Positions 20,521-32,439 of a stretch of DNA of 64,000 bases are shown piece after piece. Under the pieces are notes generated by a model, which searched no databases, was not told where the DNA came from, and saw only the letters and a list, made by a program, of their open reading frames with translations. The position numbers were made by a program, and so were the translations under genes. The stretch spans positions 282,001-346,000 of the forward strand of contig CAJHNH020006179.1 of NCBI GenBank assembly GCA_905116865.2, given 5' to 3'. The stretch's first letter is position 1. Each line of letters opens with the position of its first letter. This DNA comes from Candidula unifasciata. Lineage: Eukaryota > Mollusca > Gastropoda > Stylommatophora > Geomitridae.

Positions 20521-20658
20521 AGTGTGTGTGTGTGTGTGTGTGCGTACGCGCGTGTGTATATTAAATATATATACACACTACCCTTATTTGTTTTTTCTCT
20601 TTCCAAGATGTACGTATGTGTGTGTGTGCGCGCGAGCTAGTGCACGCGTTTGTGTGTA
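20521..20658. repeat. (TG)n arrays truncating a LINE copy
   Basis: Two TG-rich tracts (about 20521-20555 and 20610-20658) with CGCG insertions, separated by an ATATATAT palindrome. The minus-strand LINE frame ends inside the second one. Confidence 0.9.
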
Positions 20659-21880
20659 TGTATAACTTCTGTTTTTTCTGTACTGATTCTCATATTATGT
20701 TGTAAACAGCTGTTGTTGAGAGTAGTCAGATGTTCCTGTAGATCATATTCATTTTGATACAGTATGCTTTGATCATCAGCAAAAAGTAATTCGTTTATAG
20801 CATACACGTCTGGGTTTGCTTCTACAGTGATCTTATCCATGTATGTTATGAAAAGTAATGGTGACAGTACACATCCTTGTCTGACACCAGTTGTGACTTT
20901 GAACCATTCAGAAAGACCACTAGATGTTCTTACTGCACTTTCACTTTTTTCATAGAGGGCTCTGATGTTGTCTAATAATTGACCCTGCACTCCGTAATCG
21001 TCAAGAATTCTCCACAGCACATCTCTGTCTACACGGTCGAATGCCTTCTCTTGATCTACAAAGACCACGTTCAGCTCTTTATCGTATTCGAGTGTCTTTT
21101 CACAGACTTGTCTTAGTGCAAATATGGCATCAGTGCAACCTCGCCCTTTCCTGAAATTGTGCTTTACTCAGTAGAGGTTCAACCTTTGCTCTTATCCTAC
21201 CTTCTAAGATCTTTGCATACATTTTCCCCACATGACTTAGTAAAGATATTCCTCTATAAGTTCCACATTCTCTCTTGTTTCCTTTTTTCTTCCAGATAGG
21301 TACTACAACTGATCTTTGCCAATCCACTGGTACCTTTCTCTCTGCCCATGCTCTATTGAAAATTCTCTCCAGCCAGGTGATCATAGTGTCCCCTCCAGCC
21401 TGGATGACTTCTGTTGTTATTCCGTCAATACCAGCTGCTTTGTGTCTTTTACTTGTTTTGATAAACTTTCTCTACTTCATCCCGCAGGATATGTGGTTCT
21501 AGATGATCTGGAGCCCTTGAATGGAATTCTGCTGTTTCATGTACTCCCGACGGGTTCAAAAAGTTCTTTAAAATATTCCTCCCATCTTTTTTTAATTTCT
21601 TTTTGGCTGAATAATGGTTTTCCATTTTTATCGTTTATGACTGATGTTGGATTGAAGCTTTCTTCTCTTAATCGCGTCGCTTTCACACTCTTATAAAAGT
21701 CTCTTGGTGATTCTGTACATAGCTGTGTTAGGTGTTCACCATACTTTTTCCATGATTCCTCTTTGGATTTCTTTATTGTTCTCTTGGTGTCTCTTCGAGT
21801 TAGTCTGTACCTAATGTAATCCTTTTCGTCTTTTGTTTTTATCTTTTCCGTTTGGGGCTGTCCGTTTATTTATCTCCTTT
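20640..21880 (-). pseudogene. LINE reverse transcriptase, fingers and palm (family 1)
   Basis: From 5' to 3' on the minus strand: a pre-RT region (ESPRDFYKSVKATRL-like, about 21690-21730), the fingers motif GTYRGISLLSHVGK (about 21240-21270), and a frame-shifted KGRGCTDAIFALRQ near 21110-21150. The palm follows: motif A FVDQEKAFDRVDRD, motif B GVRQGCVLSPLLF, and the catalytic LLFADDQ (FADD at about 20772-20783). The catalytic Asp pair is intact. The thumb and C terminus are missing, replaced by TG repeats. One frameshift lies between 21070 and 21130, plus stops upstream. It would copy its own RNA at a nicked target. No endonuclease domain is visible. Confidence 0.9.
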
Positions 21881-22384
21881 CTAATTTTCGTAGCAATAAA
21901 AAATCCACTGCCGGCTTGCTAGGCCAGTTTAAGGGAAAATCTGACCAGATGGACCCCATCCCATCTGGCGAGTCAGAGCCTCGTTCGCCTGTGGCCTCAC
22001 GGCCACAGTTTCTTTAATACTAACTCCAGTATTAATCAATGTGGGAGACTGACAAATGTGCTACTTCAGACACCTATAAATATGTGGTTGCAAGGAATAT
22101 AACAGCGAAAAACAATTTTTCAAAATTAACGTTTCAAGCGAAGTAATTTAGAAAAAATATTAAAAGGGGTATACCTCCAGCAAAAATATTCTTTTACTGA
22201 TTGTCGCAATAAATAAAGAAATGCACCATAATCTTGGTCGCCAATGTTACAGTTAAATTAAACATTGTATTTATAATAGCAAATCAAAAATTAGACCATA
22301 TATTGGTTGCGGTTTGGGAGGAGTTAACTCTTCCTTTATAATAAACACACGAAATACAAAAAGGGTTTGTGATTTATAGTATAT
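21881..22384. other. No gene seen (21881-22384)
   Basis: Begins with a repeat-like TGGCGAGTCAGAGCC segment (about 21960-21985). Otherwise AT-rich and unassigned. Confidence 0.45.
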
Positions 22385-22640
22385 ATTTATATGGTCCCGT
22401 TGTGCCACTATGTGTCACCTAACGCTCGAGGTCTTTTCATTTATTCAGTTCTATCCTGTACAATCAGTTCAATATCGTGGACCAAATCCAGCCAGGCTGC
22501 CCTGGCCTCGCTCATCAATGTTCCTTTTATGGTTTTCTCTTGGCGTCTTTGCCTTCTCTATCCCTCTGTATGCAATTTCAATGCCTGTTTGTAATTCTCT
22601 GCCCGTTTCCTCTCAGAATATGCCTAACATCTGGCTATCT
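22385..22640 (-). pseudogene. LINE 3'-end fragment (family D)
   Basis: The minus strand reads a LINE tail with ARAAWLDLVHDIELIVQDR followed by a WHNGT-type end at about 22391-22410. Homologous blocks lie at 28045-28190 (same orientation) and 47250-47600 (opposite). The plus-strand frames here are antisense shadows. Confidence 0.65.
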
Positions 22641-23019
22641 TCTCTGTCTTATGACTGTGAATACAGACATTTCTTTTATTTCTCACCCTTTTTTAATTCA
22701 TCACAGTGTATTGTCAACATTCTCGTGCAACAGATCATTGGATTCTAGTAATAACGCATATCGTCCTTATTTCACGCGTAGTGAGATCGGTTTGCTACCC
22801 TTCTTGCACAAATCACCCCACCTCCCCAAAAAATAAAAATCATTTTGCCACTTTACTGGCAAAGGTCGCAAACAGGGAGGGGGTGACTTTCTCGTGGTTA
22901 CAGCCTTTTACTTTGACTGAAATAGTCTAAATGAAATCAACCTTTGACATATGAATATGTGTGTATCTATAAAAAAAATTATCCCGTTACAACTTTATTT
23001 GTCAGTTCCTCTACTAGTT

Positions 23020-23230
23020 TCTTTTTATTATCTAGTCATTCCTTTGCAGGATGCAATTTTTCGTTATTTGAAGACCTACTCTGGCTCTTGCATGGGACCG
23101 CCCTGCCATAAATATGGTCTATTGGCTGAACGCAGTTTCTGGGACCTCTCCACGGTGATCCTCCTCCACACGGTGGCACTTTGTGTCATCGGGTGTTTAT
23201 CGCTTTTGTGATATCCTGGTGGGATAAAAG
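23020..23230 (+). mobile_element. Dispersed repeat family E, copy 1
   Basis: About 200 bases closely match 47725-47930, with shared GAACGCAGTTTC, GGTGGCACTTTGTGTCATC and GGTGGG(A/G)TAAAA blocks. Partial relatives lie near 26610-26760 and 54360-54430. Class unknown, no coding capacity. Confidence 0.75.
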
Positions 23231-23769
23231 AATATAGATAGATAGTTTATATCTACAGTTTGTCTGTTGTCTTTGTTTTTCAAGAGAACATTAATCATTG
23301 GAACTAGATGCATCAAACAACATGTTATTCCTCATAACTCAATTCTCATAAAAGCCACTATCGCTGAGACCGTGAGGTTGTGTATATTCAGGCATGATTA
23401 CACACTTTCCCCTCTGTTACGCTTATCAGTCTATTTATTTTAAAGCTCTTAACTTTCGCCCATAAATTATCATGAGACAGTTTACGCGTGAAATCAATCA
23501 TCTTTACGCAAAACTTCATCTAGAGACAGCTCCGCAGGTGTGCTGCAGTTTATCACTTACCTGTTGAACGATTGGTCTGAAATATTTCCTTATCGCAGCA
23601 GGCTATCGTAATTTTACAGGCAAGAGGCGCTTAACATTCTCGTTATGCGTTTTCGCGTCTTTTCCCGCGTCTTACTATAAACATTGTCGTTATCTACATA
23701 TCATGAACTTTGAGAAAATGTTGGATCATGTATAAACTTAACTGATTATAGTTTTAACATAATGCACTG
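23231..23769. other. No gene seen (23231-23769)
   Basis: Unassigned AT-rich sequence without frames of interest. Confidence 0.5.
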
Positions 23770-24640
23770 TACACACAGTCTGGAAAATTTTTACCTCTAT
23801 CTCAGTTGTGTATTTATGTATTTGCGTTTTCTTCATCTTCTTCTTCGTTTCCTACTTTACCGCTTCGGGTGTCGAGGGATCTTGAAGGTTTTTCTTGGTG
23901 CCCTTCTGGCCGTTTGGATCATAGACACATCGTGCTGTTGTAGAGATTCTCTGATAAAATCTTTCCATATTGTTCTAGGGCTACCTTGTGCTGTTTGTTG
24001 TTCTCCTCTTTTGGCTTATGTCTTGTATAGTATGGCGTAACACGGCATTTTCTCTAAGTTGGCAAACCAGTTGATTTGTTGTCTTTGTACGTAATTAAGA
24101 ATTCGTCCTGTGCCGATTTATTTTCTTCTATGACATTATTTCTGATTTTATCTCTTCTGGTGACTCTTCTCGGACATTTCATTTCAATGGTTGCTAGATT
24201 TCTGTTTTTTTTTTCTTGTGACTAACCTCGTCCGGCACTGGTAGCATAGTTTGGCAATGAATAGGCTTTCTGTGAGGTGAATCTCTGTGCTGATCGGGGT
24301 TGTCTTGTGTTGTAATAGCTGGGCCTAGCTGTCCCACTAGCTGGTTTGCTTTTCTGTATGTAATGCCAATTTCTTCATCCAACTTTCCATCTTCAGTAAA
24401 TGTTGTTCCCAGACATTTAAATTCAAATCCTTGTTTAATGCCCTTGTACCGTACTGCTATATTTAGGTTCCGCTTCTGTGATTCTTTTGACACTATTTCT
24501 GTGTGTTTTTTTTTTTCATTCTGATATTATTTGTTTCGCATTCTTCATTCATAGAAATTAAATGCTGTTGCAGTTTCATGGTTGTATCTGGTCTCAAGAT
24601 CCTGGTCGTCAGCAAAGAGTAATTCTTGATGCTAGTAACA
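23770..24640 (-). pseudogene. LINE reverse transcriptase, palm end to C terminus (family 1)
   Basis: The minus strand begins with the catalytic ELLFADDQ (about 24600-24630), followed by a post-palm block with FEFKCLGTTFTEDGKLDEE and RKANQLVGQLGPAITT (24250-24430). A Tyr/Cys-rich thumb remnant and the tail INWFANLEKMPC ... RTIWKDFIRESLQQ follow to about 23800. The FADDQ box and tail tie it to the copy at 20640-21880, so the two together show what one family member looks like. Frameshifted at least twice. Confidence 0.85.
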
Positions 24641-24965
24641 TTTAAAAATTTTTATTGCTGTGCTTGGCATCCTTGCATGTATTGTCGACGTGTGTTTCAC
24701 ATGCAGTTTAGACTGACTGCATTCTCACAAGATGGTTGAATCATTTCAGTCTTTGTCAGTATAATCCATCATGGTCTTATTCCAACTGTCTTTCTAATGC
24801 TGGCATTCGTAACCCTGTCCTTTCTTGTGTTGTTAGTGACTTTACGGAGACAGAGTATTTCACATGTAGGTAATTTCTATTCTAGTGCCCTATTCATTGT
24901 CCATGTTTGGCACTGATAACATAAAGAAAGAATAAGGATACTATTGATCATTTACTGTTTTGATG
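24641..24965 (-). pseudogene. Second LINE C-terminal fragment (family 1) abutting the previous one
   Basis: The minus strand encodes CYQCQTWTMNRALE-like and CLRKVTNNTRKDRVTNAS-like blocks, which belong C-terminal to the palm. Here they lie upstream of a FADDQ palm, so the order is wrong for a single copy. Two truncated copies have joined head-to-tail, or one has rearranged. Confidence 0.7.
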
Positions 24966-25450
24966 GAAGGGAGACATTTGGGTGGCAGCCATGATACACT
25001 TTATTCATCTTCTCCTATCAACAAATCAAGATTATCATTGATTTCTATAACTTTGTTTTGTTGCGGCAAGCAACATGTCACTGTGATTCACGTATCAATC
25101 TTGCAGAGAATGGGCTAAATGAGAAACTATCAGTCTGCTGTTCATTTGCCATTTTGTAAACAAATCGTGTGTTTACACAGAGTGGTCTATTATTGTTCCT
25201 GGATTTTGTGTGAGTGATGGGAGGAAAACTATATGGTTGGTGCTCTGATCAATATGACAAAATGCCTAATGAAAACATCAAAGTCAACTAATGGAAATTG
25301 CTGCGAAAGAGCAAGGATGGCACGGGCACACATTAGCACACTATTAGGTAATATATATATATATAAAAAATGCAAGCGAGGTCTTTATTGAACTATGCAA
25401 TTGATATAAATCAACATAAACGAAATCACTACCAAAACTGGTTTTTTTTT

Positions 25451-25968
25451 TAACTTTAACGTCAAATCGTTGCTAGTTATATTTTTAATTCTAACGTCAA
25501 ATCATTACTAGTCAAATTTTTAACTCTAACGTCAAATCATTTTTGATCAAATTTTAACTTTAACGTCAAATCATTACTGTTCAAATTTTTAACTTTAACG
25601 TCAAATTATTACTGATCAAATTTTTAACTTTAACGTCAAATCATTACTGGTCAAATTGTTTACTTTAACGTCAAATCATTACTGTTCAAATTTTTAACTT
25701 TAACGTCAAATTATTACTGATCAAATTTTTAACTTTAACGTCAAATCATTACTGGTCAAATTTTTTACTTTAACGTCAAATCATACTGGTCAAATTTTTA
25801 ACTTTAACGTCAAATCATTGCAGATCAAATTTTTAACTCTAACGTCCAATCTTACTGATGAAATTTTTTAACTCTAACGTCTAATATTTACTGATGAAAT
25901 TTTTAACCCTAACGTCCAATCATTACTGATCAAATTTTTAACTCTAACGTGAAATCATTACTGGTGTA
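25451..25968. repeat. 35-bp minisatellite, about 15 units, with 105-bp higher-order repeat
   Basis: Units of 33-36 bp built around AACTTTAACGTCAAATCATT and TCAAATTTTT. Units 4-6 (25556-25660) and 7-9 (25661-25766) repeat as a trimer with the same variant order (GTTC, GATC, GGTC), giving a 105-bp higher-order period. Outer units at both ends are more diverged. Confidence 0.95.
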
Positions 25969-26230
25969 TCAAACAAACATGCAGCATAGAAACAATTGCT
26001 AATAAACTGCAAACTTTAATTAACTTGGGGCTCCGCAGAATAGAGAGACTAAATTATGACAGAATCAATAATATGAATTTCTTGGAAATATTCAAACAGC
26101 TTCAAGTGAATCAGAAGGTTTAGAAAGAAAATAACACTAGAAGTGACACATTTGGGCTAACCTGCTGGTATCTTAGCTACAACGTGGGATTTATAGAGAA
26201 AGAGGATAGAGGGAACCTATGTAAAGTTAA

Positions 26231-26410
26231 TGAGTAACTAAAGGTCCCTTTTCCACGCCTTTAGACAGTAATTTGCCATTGCAACTTAAGGTCAACTCTC
26301 CATAACCTTGTCGACAACAACACATGCCGGTCTGATGCCAAATCTCCTGCAGTTGAGATCGAACCCGGCATCTCGACATTAAAAAGCGCCTTGGCAACGC
26401 CTTAGCACAC
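26231..26410 (-). mobile_element. Diverged SINE family A-like copy, minus strand
   Basis: Starts with the reversed tail (TAAAGGTCCCTTTTCCACGC) and ends with a tRNA-like head whose B box is GAGATCGAACCC-like near 26346-26358. It shares its unusual head (CTTGGCAACGCCTTAGC-like) with 28205-28491, suggesting a subfamily. Confidence 0.6.
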
Positions 26411-26609
26411 CCAGAAGTAGTCTCAACGAAAATCTCAGAAATTAAATTTCGGTTGCTGCCAAGCTATTCCTGATTTATTGACATTCCAGGATTAACAGCA
26501 TACAGCAAAAGACGTTCAGTGTAACATTTCAGTGTTCCCAATCCACGTCACCGCATGGAAAACATAGTTTTGATATTAAAGCACGTGCCTTGCTGGACAG
26601 AATGTTCAT

Positions 26610-26760
26610 TAGTAACCGGCGAGAGCCCTCACATAACCTAACAGTTGAACGGGGTTTCTGGAATTTGACCTGGGGAATTTTCATCCGAATAGTTGCACTT
26701 TGTGTTAACCGCTCATTATGCTGTCCATTTGGAGCTACATTCACTTACTCTGTACTCTCT
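26610..26760 (+). mobile_element. Partial dispersed repeat family E
   Basis: Shares GAACGGGGTTTCTGGAA and TTGCACTTTGTGTTAACCG blocks with families at 23020 and 47725, more diverged. A further scrap is at 54360-54430. Confidence 0.5.
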
Positions 26761-26944
26761 TACTTGCCTGTACTACTAGAACCCTTAGCGGAAGTACAGA
26801 TTGGTATCATCATACTCTACCAAGCTTGTCGTTTGAGGCCACTAAGTTGAGGGTTATCCAACCTTTGAGTAACAAGCATCAGCTGCAAGAGACAGGCGCC
26901 TACCAACATATCTGAGGGCTGCGGAACTGCTCTATTAGAGGATA

Positions 26945-27510
26945 CAAGCCTCAGGAAGATGATGTGGCCTCTTTCTGAATTCCAAGAAAATTGCATATCG
27001 CGAACGATACTCTCCACTTTCTGAAATGCAAAACTGGCATACCTTGCTAATGTACCTACTAGGAGGATCAGAGGAAGATATGCATTCACGCCTGAACAAA
27101 GATATAGCTGCTTTTGGAAGGATGAGGCAAATCTGGAAATCGAACAGTTAATGTGGAGGAACGAAACTCTGACTCTACAAGAGCATCATTTTGTCAGTTC
27201 TTCTTTATGGAGCAGAATGATAGAGAATGACCAGGACGGATGTGCACAAGCGATCAGCCTCCCACCACACATGTCTACTTAGAATTATTACAATTTTCTC
27301 GTCAGATACAATCTCAGACACTAATCTACTGCAAGACACAAACCAAGAAACTCTAGATAGTATGACAACTAAGAGAGGATGGAAATGGCTTGGCCACATT
27401 ATGAGAATGAATCCTGATATATCTGCCAAAACAACTCCCACATGGACACCAGAGGCAAAGAAAAAGAAGGGGCACCCAAAAACAATATCCGATTTCAGCA
27501 AACTTTAATT
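26945..27510 (+). pseudogene. LINE reverse transcriptase thumb to C terminus (family 4)
   Basis: Plus-strand piecewise translation reads EEDMHSRLNKDIAAFGRMRQ and IWKSNS (about 27070-27140), YKSIILSVLLYGAE (about 27177-27220), then CLLRIITIFSSDTISDTNLL and RGWKWLGHIMRMN. A KKKKGHPKTISDF tail closes it near 27500. These are the standard post-palm landmarks of non-LTR elements (Tyr-Gly-Ala/Cys-Glu, WxGHxxR, GRPKxxW). Upstream palm is missing. At least three frame changes. Confidence 0.85.
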
Positions 27511-27514
27511 CCCC

Positions 27515-28044
27515 TCTCTTGACGACATGCTTGTTGGAAGTATTGGATCTAATCTGCCATCTCCCCCCCCCCCTTTTCCCAATCCCAGTAAGACACTGGA
27601 ACTCATATAAGGGATATCCTTAGATACTTCCGTCTTCCAAAGCAAATGAAGCAGATACCGAGTGTTACAGTACCGTGGTAGACTGTACACATGTCATTAT
27701 ATTGCCAACTTTCTTGCTAGTTTGGAGGTCACATTCGAACGGTTTGCTAGGAAATTATGAAACGAACAGTCGTACAGGCTGTGCAGTCAGAACAGTAATG
27801 CAACAGCAAACGCAATTAACAACCAGAAGGTTCGTTAAAAAAAAAATCTAGTGGGAAGGGGGAGGGGAAAAAGGGGGGGGGGGGGGTGAGAAAGCAGGTT
27901 CGCCAGGCCCCTTACATATTTCCTACGCTGGAAGAGAGGAAGGCTGCAGTGGCATATGTCTTGTTGAAATGCTTAAAACAAAACCGCTATGTCACGCACG
28001 ACTGTTCATTCATTATCTGTTTATGCCAGTATAGGTCACACAGG
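27515..28044. other. No gene seen (27515-28044)
   Basis: Contains a C-run at 27560-27571 and a G-run at 27875-27887. The remainder is unassigned. Confidence 0.5.
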
Positions 28045-28190
28045 TCTGGCAGTCTACATCTTCATTCCGTGCTATCCTGTGCAATCAGTCCCATACCATG
28101 GATGAAATAATCCAACAGTTTTAAGCTCTCTCGTCAAGGCTCATTTTATGGTTTATTTTGGGCGTCCTTGCCTCCTTAATCTTTTAGTTT
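28045..28190 (-). pseudogene. LINE 3'-end fragment (family D), short copy
   Basis: Matches 22437-22570 in the same orientation, including TATCCTGTGCAATCAG and TTTTATGGTTTATTTTGGGC. Too short to read a frame. Confidence 0.6.
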
Positions 28191-28204
28191 CCAGTGTTGA
28201 TAAT

Positions 28205-28488
28205 AAAGTAAATAAAGTAAAGATTCCTTTCCACGCCCTTATTCGCATCAGGCATATGGCAAAAGCACCCATATTTTTACAGACTAATCATCACTAGGTG
28301 GATAATGCGATCAGCATTATGCCGGCCGTCTTTGCTTCCCCGGGACATCCATCCTAGTACCAGTGTTAGGCTAGGTCGACCTGCGACGTCCTATACCATG
28401 ATAAAAACCACGCAGCCAGCAGTGGGTTTCGATCGCAGTACATTGGAATTACGAGTCGGACTCGCAACGCCTAAGCCAAGGACGCCGC

Positions 28489-28491
<3 letters not shown>
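28205..28491 (-). mobile_element. SINE family A-like copy, minus strand, full length
   Basis: Minus-strand copy with tail (TAAAGATTCCTTTCCACGCC), GCCGGCCGTCTTTGC, a GGTCGACCTG linker and a variant tRNA-like head with B box GTTTCGATCG-like near 28424-28435. It is followed directly by an AAT array at 28490. Confidence 0.8.
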
Positions 28492-28541
<50 letters not shown>

Positions 28542-28560
28542 TTAATAGCGTGCTAAATAG

Positions 28561-28617
<57 letters not shown>
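28490..28617. repeat. (AAT)n then (TA)n microsatellites
   Basis: AAT repeats at 28490-28545 abutting the SINE head, then a pure TA array at 28563-28617. Confidence 0.96.
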
Positions 28618-28621
<4 letters not shown>

Positions 28622-29086
28622 AAATAAAAACGTAAACCAAATAAGATTTATTCACGGTTAGAGGGAAAGGGGGAGGGTAGCTTACCCCCTTGCAAGTTGT
28701 GGTCGTAGGGCTAAATAAATTTCAAATGCCAACGCCCCTGCCAACGGATAAACTCCAGCAGCGGACACGTCTATCAGCAACAAAAGCTAGGAATTCACCG
28801 CTGACATAACCTTCCATGTCACGGACAATCGGCGGTCACAATCAGGCTAACACATGGCGGCGATATTGTATATTCCTGGGAGAAACATTGCCTGACAAGC
28901 TCCGTTTCGTCTTGCCCGCAACAACGGAATTTATCAAAACATCATGTGCACTGATTAGATTTAGCAATAACATTCGAGGGTAACGTTTTGACATTCCACA
29001 CCGGCGCAAAGATTCTGCGTGTTCTTTTCAAAGACAATTGTAGCTCCAGTAACATTTCCGTGTATTTGTAAGCTGTGGGAGCGCAG
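28618..29086. other. No gene seen (28618-29086)
   Basis: Less AT-rich than average, with no similarity to any repeat family found here and no useful frame. Could be unique host non-coding DNA. Confidence 0.45.
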
Positions 29087-29222
29087 TGGCAAGATGGTCA
29101 CCTACTGACATGAGGGTGTAAGGTTCTAATCCGTATCGAGGCAGATTTATATAGTTGACCTATGGTTCCCCAGGTCGACCACGCCTACAATTAGAGCTAG
29201 AAATGGTCCTGGGATAAAACAG
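29087..29222 (+). mobile_element. tRNA-headed SINE copy with family A-like linker
   Basis: The head has A-box-like GTGGCAAGATGG and B-box-like AGGTTCTAATCC (about 29131-29142), followed by CCCAGGTCGACCACGCC, which is the family A linker. It then ends in a G-run (29224-29250). The head differs from the main family, so this is either a subfamily or a different tRNA fused to the same body. Confidence 0.65.
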
Positions 29223-29324
29223 CGGGGGGGGGGGCGAGGGGGGGGGGGCAAAATTTTTAATGTTTTCCGGAAGAACCATAGTGGCACAATAATGATCCAA
29301 GAATTCTCACTGGGGTGTTATCTC

Positions 29325-29587
29325 AGTGACCCCTTTCCTCGCCTTCAAGCATATTGGACATAAGGGGCTAGACATATATTTTATGGACCAGTCGGCACTT
29401 GGTGGGTGATGTGGTCAACTTGACATTGGCCGAGATCACTTCTTAGGTCTTTACCTGGTACACAGTTAACGTTGGGTCGACCTGGGAGTCAAGGTCATTT
29501 TGTTAAAAAGTTCGACTCCGCCAGGATCTGAATTCCGACCTACGGATCCGCAGGTGAGCGTCAGGCAGCTACAACACGGCGGCTCCT
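29325..29587 (-). mobile_element. SINE family A, near full length, minus strand
   Basis: Reversed tail CCCCTTTCCTCGCCTTCAAG, then GGCTAGACATATATTTTATGG, CACTTGGTGGGTGATGTGG, a GGGTCGACCTGGGAGTCAAG linker and a tRNA head at about 29510-29587. It sits about 100 bases from the oppositely oriented SINE at 29087. Confidence 0.87.
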
Positions 29588-29754
29588 GGGTGACTATTAT
29601 TATTAAAAAAAAAAAAAAATTCAGGCGAGGTCTATTCCAACAAAAACATTACTTTTTACCAATCACATTCATATTTGTCACAGGAAATGCCGGCGAGAAG
29701 GGCAACGAATGGTAGGATGCGCTTGAAGGTAATGCGCAATGGAAATTGACTGTT

Positions 29755-30365
29755 TATGAATCATCATCATCATCATCATCATGTAGCAGGTCTATTGCAG
29801 AACGTCGCTCTCATCACGGTCTGCCTGAAAGAAACTCGGTATCTCGCCAGCTCTCTCGCCTCATGTACTTTCATACTAAAGGAGTCACTTATATCCTGTG
29901 CCCATCTTCGTGTCGGTCGGTACCCTGCCCCTCATTCCTGGTACCCTGCCTTCTGTTATAATTTGTTTTCAATCCGTCGTGGCATATGACCAAAATATTT
30001 CAGCTTCTGAGACTGGGAGATAGTCCACATCCATATGTTGTAACAGGGAAGATGCATGCTCTCAAAATTCTAATTTTGATCTCCTTGATGGTGCTTAACC
30101 ATAGACTTTTAAGGTTGTTCAGTCTTTGCATTGCTATGGCCATCCTCCTTTTAAGTTTATGAATAGAAGATGTAATTATTGTTTTACAAAAGACAGCGAA
30201 TGCTAAAGACCTCAGACACCGGCGAAATAATTTCTCCATGACTTGGATGCGACTTAATATATAACTGGAGCAGCGCAATGTGAAAACCATGCAAAAGCTT
30301 ACTGTCGCTACATAAGCCAGTACAAAACAGCTTTGTCTGGAAATCATATTTTTCATGTAAATTCA
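29755..30365 (-). pseudogene. LINE reverse transcriptase thumb to C terminus (family 3)
   Basis: The minus strand encodes KLKRRMAIAMQRLNNLKSLW and LSTIKEIKIRILRACIFPVT then TTYGC (about 30050-30170). A KYFGHM-like tail and KVHEARELARYR-like stretch follow to about 29790, and it ends in a CAT trinucleotide run at 29763-29781. The Tyr-Gly-Cys box and the HEA-EL-R tail mark the post-palm region. Similar tails are at 42355, 51850 and 53340. Broken by frameshifts. Confidence 0.82.
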
Positions 30366-30574
30366 AGTAGTTAAAAGGAAACTCCCCATGTAAGCTCAGG
30401 CGTGAAACTTTTCCATATAAGCTACAGTATGGTGAAACTGAAATTCCCATTTACAGATAAGATTACATAAACACAAACCTATAAAACTAACATGGAGAAA
30501 AGTAATTAATTGTATTTAAATAGAAGAAAGATATTTGTCCTGACACGCTCAATAAAACTGTTTCCCGGTTTTCA

Positions 30575-31050
30575 TGCACAAGCATGTCTTGTAGCTCTAA
30601 CCTACCTTTTTCTTTTTCAGCATTCCCAGCCCTTGGGGTTCACTGCTGCCGATATCACCTGCCTCCATTCATCCTTCTGGTTGGCCTTCTCTTCCCAGCT
30701 GGCAACACCAAGTGTTTGCAGATCTCTCTGGACATTGTCTCTCCATCGTATTCTTTGTCTGCCTTGTGATCTACAGCAATTCATCTCCCTTTTGTATACA
30801 ATGTTTACCTCTCTGTCATCTCACATTATCTTAATATGTCCTAGCCATTTTAACCTATTAGGTCTCATGAAGCCAATGATCAAGGGTGATTTAAACAGAT
30901 TATCAATTGTGTTGTTGATTCTCACTCTCCTTTCCCTGCTGTTTACATCTTTGACAGGTCCAAAGATTCGTCGTAATAATCTGTTTTCGAAAGCCAGTAA
31001 TAAGCCTTTATATATGTTACTTGCTGCAAGTTTCAGAGCACAACTAAAAA
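30575..31050 (-). pseudogene. LINE reverse transcriptase C-terminal relic
   Basis: A long minus-strand frame reads LLAFENRLLRRIFGPVKDVN, RRVRINNTIDNLFK, NRLKWLGHIKIM, then after one stop YKREMNCCRSQGRQRIRWRD and WEEKANQKDEWRQV, to about 30600. These are the post-palm landmarks (RxLRRIxGP, RLxWLGH, GRxRxRW). It is nearly continuous with only one stop. Its N-terminal side runs straight into the CA/CGCA array at 31058. Confidence 0.85.
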
Positions 31051-31054
31051 TCTC

Positions 31055-32439
<1,385 letters not shown>

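Noticed and set aside
22410..22836. Overlapping plus-strand frames of about 112 and 119 codons
   Set aside because: They are antisense to a family D LINE tail and show hydrophobic, Ser/Leu-rich shadow translations without a domain.
25451..25968. Possible CRISPR array
   Set aside because: Units are direct tandem copies without unique spacers, and the context is eukaryotic.
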